Assembly: GCA_902475855.1 (NCBI GenBank)
Contig: CABSBF010000011.1
Location: 1 to 54,417 of the forward strand
Reading direction: 5' to 3'
From: an uncultured Eubacteriales bacterium
GTDB taxonomy: Bacteria; Bacillota; Clostridia; Oscillospirales; Oscillospiraceae
Length of the DNA stretch: 54,417 bases
The notes beneath the pieces were generated by a model. That model was not told the DNA's origin. It searched no databases and saw only the letters and a list, made by a program, of their open reading frames with translations. Position numbers and translations under genes: made by a program. Positions 50,687 through 54,417 of this stretch are shown in pieces; within the stretch, counting starts at the first letter, position 1, and each line of letters opens with the position of its first letter.

Positions 50687-50699
50687 GGAGGAGAAAGAC

Positions 50700-51035
50700 A
50701 TGGAAGCAAAAGCTCATCTGAAATACCTGCGCATTTCCCCGCGTAAGGTTAAGATCCTGTGCGATCTCATCCGCGGCAAGGACGCCAAAACCGCTTGCGT
50801 CTACATGATGCAGACGCCGAAGGCAGCTTCCGAGCCTATGCTCAAGCTCCTCAAGAGTGCGATTGCCAACGCCGAGAACAACCACGGTATGGATGTCGAC
50901 AAGCTGTATGTTTCTACGGCTGTCGCCAACCCCGGCCCCACCCTCAAGCGTGGTATGCCGAGAGCCAAGGGCAGATACAATCGGATTCTTAAGAGAACCA
51001 CTCACATCACCATCGGTGTGAGCGAGAAGGCTTAA
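50700..51035 (+). CDS. rplV: 50S ribosomal protein L22
   Basis: 111 residues. AHLKYLRISPRKVKILCDLIRGK at the start and the RAKGRYNRILKRTTHITI tunnel hairpin near the C-terminus are L22. The ATG at 50700 has AAGGAGG upstream; the frame stays open from 50607 but that part lies in rpsS. Confidence 0.98.
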   Translation: MEAKAHLKYLRISPRKVKILCDLIRGKDAKTACVYMMQTPKAASEPMLKLLKSAIANAENNHGMDVDKLYVSTAVANPGPTLKRGMPRAKGRYNRILKRTTHITIGVSEKA

Positions 51036-51047
51036 CAGGAGGTTACT

Positions 51048-51836
51048 ATGGGACAGAAAGTTAATCCCCATGGATTGCGCGTCGGCGTGATTAAGGATTG
51101 GGACTCTCGTTGGTATGCCCGCAACGACAAGGTCGGTGACCTCGTGGTTGAGGACTACAACATCCGTAAGGATCTCAAGAAGAGACTCTACAGCGCCGGC
51201 ATTGCCAAGATTGAAATCGAGCGCAGCAACGCCCGCGTGAAGATCAACCTGCACTGCTCCCGTCCCGGTGTCGTCATCGGCAAGGGCGGTCAGGACATTG
51301 AAAAGCTCCGTCTGGAGCTCGAGCAGAAGCTCGGCAAATCCGTTTCTCTGAACATCGTCGAGATCCGCAGCCCGGACCTCAACGCACAGCTCGTCGCGGA
51401 AAACATCGCCGCACAGCTTGAAAAGAGAATTTCCTTCCGTCGTGCAATGAAGCAGGCGATGCAGAGAGCGACCCGTCTGGGTGCGAAGGGCATCAAGTGC
51501 GCTTGCGGCGGCCGTCTGGGCGGCGCTGAGATCGCCCGCAGCGAATCCTATCACGAAGGCACCATCCCCCTGCAGACCCTCCGTGCGGACATCGAGTACG
51601 GCTTTGCTGAAGCAAACACGACTTATGGTAAGATCGGCTGCAAGGTCTGGATCTACAAGGGCGAAGTCCTGAATTCCACCCTGCGGCAGTCTGCACCCGA
51701 GGCTCCCCGCCGTGACCGCCGCAACAACGACCGCCGTCGTGACGACCGCCGCGGCAATGGCGAGCGTCGCGGAGACCGCAGACCGTATGGCGGCGAGCGT
51801 CGCAGAGACGATCGTAGGGAAGGAGGCAACCGCTGA
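51048..51836 (+). CDS. rpsC: 30S ribosomal protein S3 with Arg/Asp-rich tail
   Basis: 262 residues, about 40 longer than common S3. The KH domain with VVIGKGGQDIEKLR (about 71-85) and the C-terminal domain IKCACGGRLGGAEIARSE are intact. From about residue 218 to the end the protein has a low-complexity tail of RRDRR, NNDRR, RDDRR, GERRGDRR units, rich in Arg, Asp and Gly. Such tails appear in a number of Clostridia. The tail probably binds RNA nonspecifically. The stop overlaps rplP by one base. Confidence 0.97.
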   Translation: MGQKVNPHGLRVGVIKDWDSRWYARNDKVGDLVVEDYNIRKDLKKRLYSAGIAKIEIERSNARVKINLHCSRPGVVIGKGGQDIEKLRLELEQKLGKSVSLNIVEIRSPDLNAQLVAENIAAQLEKRISFRRAMKQAMQRATRLGAKGIKCACGGRLGGAEIARSESYHEGTIPLQTLRADIEYGFAEANTTYGKIGCKVWIYKGEVLNSTLRQSAPEAPRRDRRNNDRRRDDRRGNGERRGDRRPYGGERRRDDRREGGNR

Positions 51837-52270
51837 TGTTAATGCCCAAAAGAACAAAGTTCCGCAGAGTGCAGCGCGGCCGCATGAAGGGCGCTGCTTC
51901 CCGCGGCAACAAGGTCGCTTACGGTGAGTTTGGCATTCAGGCCATGGAACCCGGCTGGATTACCGGCAACCAGATTGAAGCGGCTCGTATCGCAATGACC
52001 CGCTACACCAAGCGTGGCGGTAAGGTCTGGATCAAAATCTTCCCCGACAAGCCTGTTTCCAAGAAGGCGCTCGGCGTCCGTATGGGCTCCGGTAAAGGCG
52101 CTCCTGAATATTGGGTTGCTGTCGTGAAGGCGCAGAAGGTCATGTTCGAGATCGGTGGCGTTTCTGAGGATGTCGCACGCGAAGCACTGCGTCTTGCTCA
52201 GCACAAGCTGCCCATTAAGACCAAGATCATCGCCCGTGAAGAGGCAGTATCTGAGAATGGTGGTGAATAA
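51836..52270 (+). CDS. rplP: 50S ribosomal protein L16
   Basis: 144 residues. MLMPKRTKFRRVQRGRMKG and YTKRGGKVWIKIFPDKPVSKKALGVRMGSGKG are L16 blocks, close to the A-site. The start overlaps the last base of the rpsC stop; a second ATG at 51842 would give MPKRTKF, but the longer form matches the family. Confidence 0.97.
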   Translation: MLMPKRTKFRRVQRGRMKGAASRGNKVAYGEFGIQAMEPGWITGNQIEAARIAMTRYTKRGGKVWIKIFPDKPVSKKALGVRMGSGKGAPEYWVAVVKAQKVMFEIGGVSEDVAREALRLAQHKLPIKTKIIAREEAVSENGGE

Positions 52271-52467
52271 TGATGAAGGCAAAAGAACTCAGAGCCATGT
52301 CCGTGGCTGATCTGGAGGCAAAGGTCAACGATCTGAAGAAGGACCTGTTCTTCCTGCGTATGCAGCACGCGACCAACCAGCTCGATAACCCCGTCAAAAT
52401 CGCCGCTGTCAAGAAAGACATTGCCCGCATCAAGACTATTATTCGTGAGAAAGAGACCGCAATCTGA
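52270..52467 (+). CDS. rpmC: 50S ribosomal protein L29
   Basis: 65 residues. KAKELRAMSVADLEAKVNDLKKDLFFLR and a C-terminal helix ending IREKE are typical L29, a two-helix protein at the tunnel exit. Start overlaps the last base of the rplP stop; translation is probably coupled. Confidence 0.96.
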   Translation: MMKAKELRAMSVADLEAKVNDLKKDLFFLRMQHATNQLDNPVKIAAVKKDIARIKTIIREKETAI

Positions 52468-52481
52468 GGAGGTAAGCGAAA

Positions 52482-52745
52482 ATGAATGAAAATACCAGAG
52501 CTTTCCGCAAAACCAGAGTTGGTCAGGTCGTCTCCGACAAGATGGACAAGACCATCGTGGTTGCAATTGAGGACAGCGTGCAGCACAAGCTGTATAAGAA
52601 GATCGTTAAGAGAACCTATAAGCTGAAGGCCCATGACGAGAATAACGAATGTGGCATCGGCGATACCGTTAAGGTGATGGAGTGCCGCCCCCTGTCCAAG
52701 GACAAGAGATGGCGCCTCGTTGAAATCATCAAGAAGGCTGAATAA
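52482..52745 (+). CDS. rpsQ: 30S ribosomal protein S17
   Basis: 87 residues. RKTRVGQVVSDKMDKTIVVAIEDSVQHKLYKKIVKRT and the GDTVKVMECRPLSKDKRWRL end are S17, an early-binding OB-fold protein. GAGGAGG site upstream. Confidence 0.98.
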   Translation: MNENTRAFRKTRVGQVVSDKMDKTIVVAIEDSVQHKLYKKIVKRTYKLKAHDENNECGIGDTVKVMECRPLSKDKRWRLVEIIKKAE

Positions 52746-52759
52746 GGAGGTCGGGAACT

Positions 52760-53128
52760 ATGATCCAACAGGAATCTTATCTGAAGGTTGCCGACAATAC
52801 CGGCGCAAAGGAGATCAAGTGCATCCGTGTGCTTGGCGGCTCCAAGCGTAAGTTCGGCAACATTGGCGACGTCATCGTCGCGTCTGTCCGCAAGGCTGCC
52901 CCCGGCGGCACGGTCAAGAAGGGCGAAGTCGTTCGCGCTGTCATCGTCCGTACCGCAAAGGGTGTTCGCCGCGCCGACGGCACCTATGTTCGTTTCGACG
53001 AGAACGCGGCTGTCCTGATCAAAGAGGACAAGAATCCCCGCGGCACCCGTATTTTTGGGCCGGTTGCAAGAGAGCTTCGTGATAAGGAATACATGAAGAT
53101 CCTCTCCCTCGCTCCGGAAGTCATCTAA
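52760..53128 (+). CDS. rplN: 50S ribosomal protein L14
   Basis: 122 residues, the usual length. MIQQESYLKVADNTGAKEI and FGPVARELRDKEYMKILSLAPEVI are diagnostic. L14 sits at the subunit interface and binds the silencing factor RsfS. AAGGAGG site upstream. Confidence 0.98.
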   Translation: MIQQESYLKVADNTGAKEIKCIRVLGGSKRKFGNIGDVIVASVRKAAPGGTVKKGEVVRAVIVRTAKGVRRADGTYVRFDENAAVLIKEDKNPRGTRIFGPVARELRDKEYMKILSLAPEVI

Positions 53129-53142
53129 TAGGGGGACATGAA

Positions 53143-53448
53143 ATGAACATTAAGAAAAATGATACCGTTATTGTCCTGTCCGGCAAGTCCAAGGGCAAGA
53201 AGGGCAAGGTCCTCACGGCTCTGCCCGCAGAGAACAAGCTGATCGTCGAAGGCGTCAACGTTGCTACCTGCCATGTCAAGGCGCGCAAGCAGAATGAAAC
53301 CGGCGGCATCATCAAGCGTGAGATCCCCATTCGTGCAGATAAGGTGCAGCTCTACTGCTCCAATTGCAAGAAGGGCGTCCGTGTCGGCTTCAATGTAGAC
53401 GGCGACAAGAAAGTTCGCGTCTGCAAGAAGTGCGGCAAGGAACTTTGA
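53143..53448 (+). CDS. rplX: 50S ribosomal protein L24
   Basis: 101 residues. KKNDTVIVLSGKSKGKKGKV is the KOW motif at the start. The C-terminus has two CxxC pairs (CSNC near residue 71 and CKKC near 94), a zinc-type extension frequent in Clostridia L24. L24 initiates 50S assembly. Confidence 0.97.
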   Translation: MNIKKNDTVIVLSGKSKGKKGKVLTALPAENKLIVEGVNVATCHVKARKQNETGGIIKREIPIRADKVQLYCSNCKKGVRVGFNVDGDKKVRVCKKCGKEL

Positions 53449-53466
53449 TAAGGAGGAGCAGTTGCA

Positions 53467-54006
53467 ATGGCTAGACTGAAAGTTAAGTATACGCAGGAAA
53501 TCGCTCCGGCACTTATGCAGAAGTTCCAGTACAAGAGCGTCATGCAGATTCCGAAGATCGACAAGGTCATCGTGAATGTTGGCTGCGGCGAGAGTAAGAA
53601 CAATGCCAAGGAGATCGAAGCGATCTGCAAGGACATCGCTACCATTACCGGCCAGAAGCCCGTCACCACGAAGGCCCGCAAGTCCGTCGCGAACTTCAAG
53701 GTTCGTGAGGGCGAAACCGTCGGCGTGAAGGTCACGCTGCGCGGCGACAAGATGTGGGAGTTCATCGACCGTCTGTTCAACGTGGCGCTGCCCCGTGTCC
53801 GCGACTTCCGCGGCATCAACCCCAACGCTTTTGACGGCCGCGGCAACTATGCCATGGGCCTGAAGGAACAGCTCATCTTCCCGGAAATCGAGTATGATAA
53901 GGTTGACAAGATCCGTGGCATGGACATTTGCATCTGCACCACGGCAACGACCGACGAAGAGGCCAAGGAGCTGCTGAAGCTCGTGGGCGCTCCGTTCCAC
54001 GCTTAA
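53467..54006 (+). CDS. rplE: 50S ribosomal protein L5
   Basis: 179 residues. MQIPKIDKVIVNVGCGES, GQKPVTTKARKSVANFKVREG and DFRGINPNAFDGRGNYAMGL are L5 blocks; it binds 5S rRNA. In E. coli S8 represses the spc operon at the start of this gene, but here no 16S-like site is visible at its start; the site lies before rpsH instead. AAGGAGG site upstream. Confidence 0.98.
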   Translation: MARLKVKYTQEIAPALMQKFQYKSVMQIPKIDKVIVNVGCGESKNNAKEIEAICKDIATITGQKPVTTKARKSVANFKVREGETVGVKVTLRGDKMWEFIDRLFNVALPRVRDFRGINPNAFDGRGNYAMGLKEQLIFPEIEYDKVDKIRGMDICICTTATTDEEAKELLKLVGAPFHA

Positions 54007-54021
54007 TTGGAGGAAGAAGAA

Positions 54022-54207
54022 ATGGCAAGAAAAGCGATGATTCTCAAGCAGCAGGCTGGGAACAAGTTCTCCACCCGCCGCTACAACCGCTGCAAGATCT
54101 GCGGCAGACCCCATGCTTATCTTCGTGACTACGGCGTTTGCCGTATCTGCTTCCGCGAGCTGGCCTATAAGGGCGAGATCCCCGGTGTCAGGAAGGCAAG
54201 CTGGTAA
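54022..54207 (+). CDS. rpsN: 30S ribosomal protein S14, zinc-containing type Z
   Basis: 61 residues. Zinc ligands C24, C27, C40 and C43 (CKIC...CRIC) show the short C+ form. Assembly protein of the 30S head. The start MARKAMI follows GGAGGAAG; the in-frame ATG at 54007 is too near the rplE stop and lacks a site. Unusually, 185 bases separate it from rpsH. Confidence 0.97.
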   Translation: MARKAMILKQQAGNKFSTRRYNRCKICGRPHAYLRDYGVCRICFRELAYKGEIPGVRKASW

Positions 54208-54216
54208 ACCAAGTTG

Positions 54217-54243
54217 TTTGAGCGGCCTTTCGGCCGCCTCAAA
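54217..54243 (+). other. hairpin after rpsN
   Basis: TTTGAG-CGGCC pairs with GGCCG-CTCAAA with one bulged C, loop TTTC. No T run follows, so this is more likely a processing or stabilising structure than a terminator. Confidence 0.5.
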
Positions 54244-54279
54244 TAAAACCACCATGATGTTTCATGCGTGATTCAATGT

Positions 54280-54353
54280 AAGACAGGCATCAGAAGTCAG
54301 AGGGAAATGGGGTCGATGCTGCGACCTACATTCCTCTGATACTCTGGCGTCTT
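54280..54353 (+). promoter_or_regulatory. candidate S8 autoregulatory site, a 16S helix 21 mimic before rpsH
   Basis: The hairpin has the 16S core strands AAGTCAGA (54294-54301) and TCTGATACT (54335-54343). These correspond to E. coli 16S AAGUCAGA (595-602) and UCUGAUACU (about 636-644), the conserved S8 contact. Stems on both sides pair: CAG (54291-54293) with CTG (54344-54346), AAGAC (54280-54284) with GTCTT (54349-54353), CAGAGG with CCTCTG, and GGTCG with CGACC near the loop. A hairpin ACGGG/CCCGT (54355-54369) then lies by the rpsH ribosome site. Regulation by S8 is inference. Confidence 0.72.
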
Positions 54354-54392
54354 AACGGGTATAGCCCGTAACTTCTAAAGGAGGTAAATCAC

Positions 54393-54417
54393 ATGCAAAT
54401 CACCGATCCCGTAGCAG
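54393..54417 (+). CDS. rpsH: 30S ribosomal protein S8, 5' end only
   Basis: Eight codons (MQITDPVA) before the window edge match the S8 N-terminus. AAAGGAGG precedes the start. S8 binds 16S helix 21 and, in E. coli, represses its own operon. The rest of the gene lies outside the window. Confidence 0.85.

Overview
The window reads as chromosome of a moderately GC-rich, Gram-positive endospore-lineage Clostridia bacterium, most like the Oscillospiraceae/Ruminococcaceae. The evidence is a Spo0A with the characteristic DNA-binding half, SpoIIIE/FtsK, TepA, ribonuclease M5, a T-box leader, a CIRCE operator, AGGAGG-type ribosome binding sites before nearly every gene, a type-Z S14, and the canonical Firmicutes S10-spc ribosomal operon. 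The species-level assignment is inference only. No tRNA, rRNA, insertion sequence, prophage or CRISPR array was recognised.

Layout. 1-4.3 kb: spo0A, a convergent L-serine dehydratase, a 55-residue ribbon-helix-helix-like ORF and prolyl-tRNA synthetase. 4.4-14.4 kb: a T-box-controlled run, alaS, HIT protein, comEC, holA, RNase M5, an ABC-F ATPase and Mrp, with several overlaps. 14.4-21.4 kb: a minus-strand accessory block of exported proteins (M3-type peptidase lipoprotein, a DUF-type protein, an Ig-like membrane-anchored protein with a Pro/Thr stalk, a DUF4428 zinc-ribbon protein, a second lipoprotein, and a two-domain pilin-like protein ending in SPKTG). 21.6-25.8 kb: a signalling cassette (7TM sensor, histidine kinase broken by a frameshift, LuxR-type response regulator, and a pseudo-receiver) on the same strand just upstream of that block. 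26-34 kb: CIRCE-controlled htpG, LURP-like and TSCPD proteins, tepA, a UppP homologue without its catalytic residues, ftsK and an ECF S-component. 34-45 kb: rpe, a small DUF1540 protein, YihY/BrkB, then an overlapping operon (TIM-barrel epimerase, rfbA, TIGR03960 radical SAM, DUF2344), two tandem FemAB-type transferases and a P-type ATPase. 45.2-54.4 kb: rplS, a CarD-like regulator, a small divergent RHH/membrane-protein module with mirrored operator-like sites, and the S10-spc operon from rpsJ to the first codons of rpsH.

The most notable signals are RNA and protein details. (1) The rpsN-rpsH spacer contains a hairpin that copies the conserved S8-binding core of 16S rRNA helix 21, so it is a candidate S8 autoregulatory site placed directly before rpsH. 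(2) The rpsJ leader is long and carries its own internal terminator. (3) Spo0A keeps its phospho-acceptor Asp and DNA-binding domain but has lost the acidic Mg pocket and the conserved Thr of the receiver. (4) A UppP-family protein has lost most active-site residues while remaining in an intact gene context. (5) The surface-protein block and the adjacent partly broken signalling cassette may be one system.
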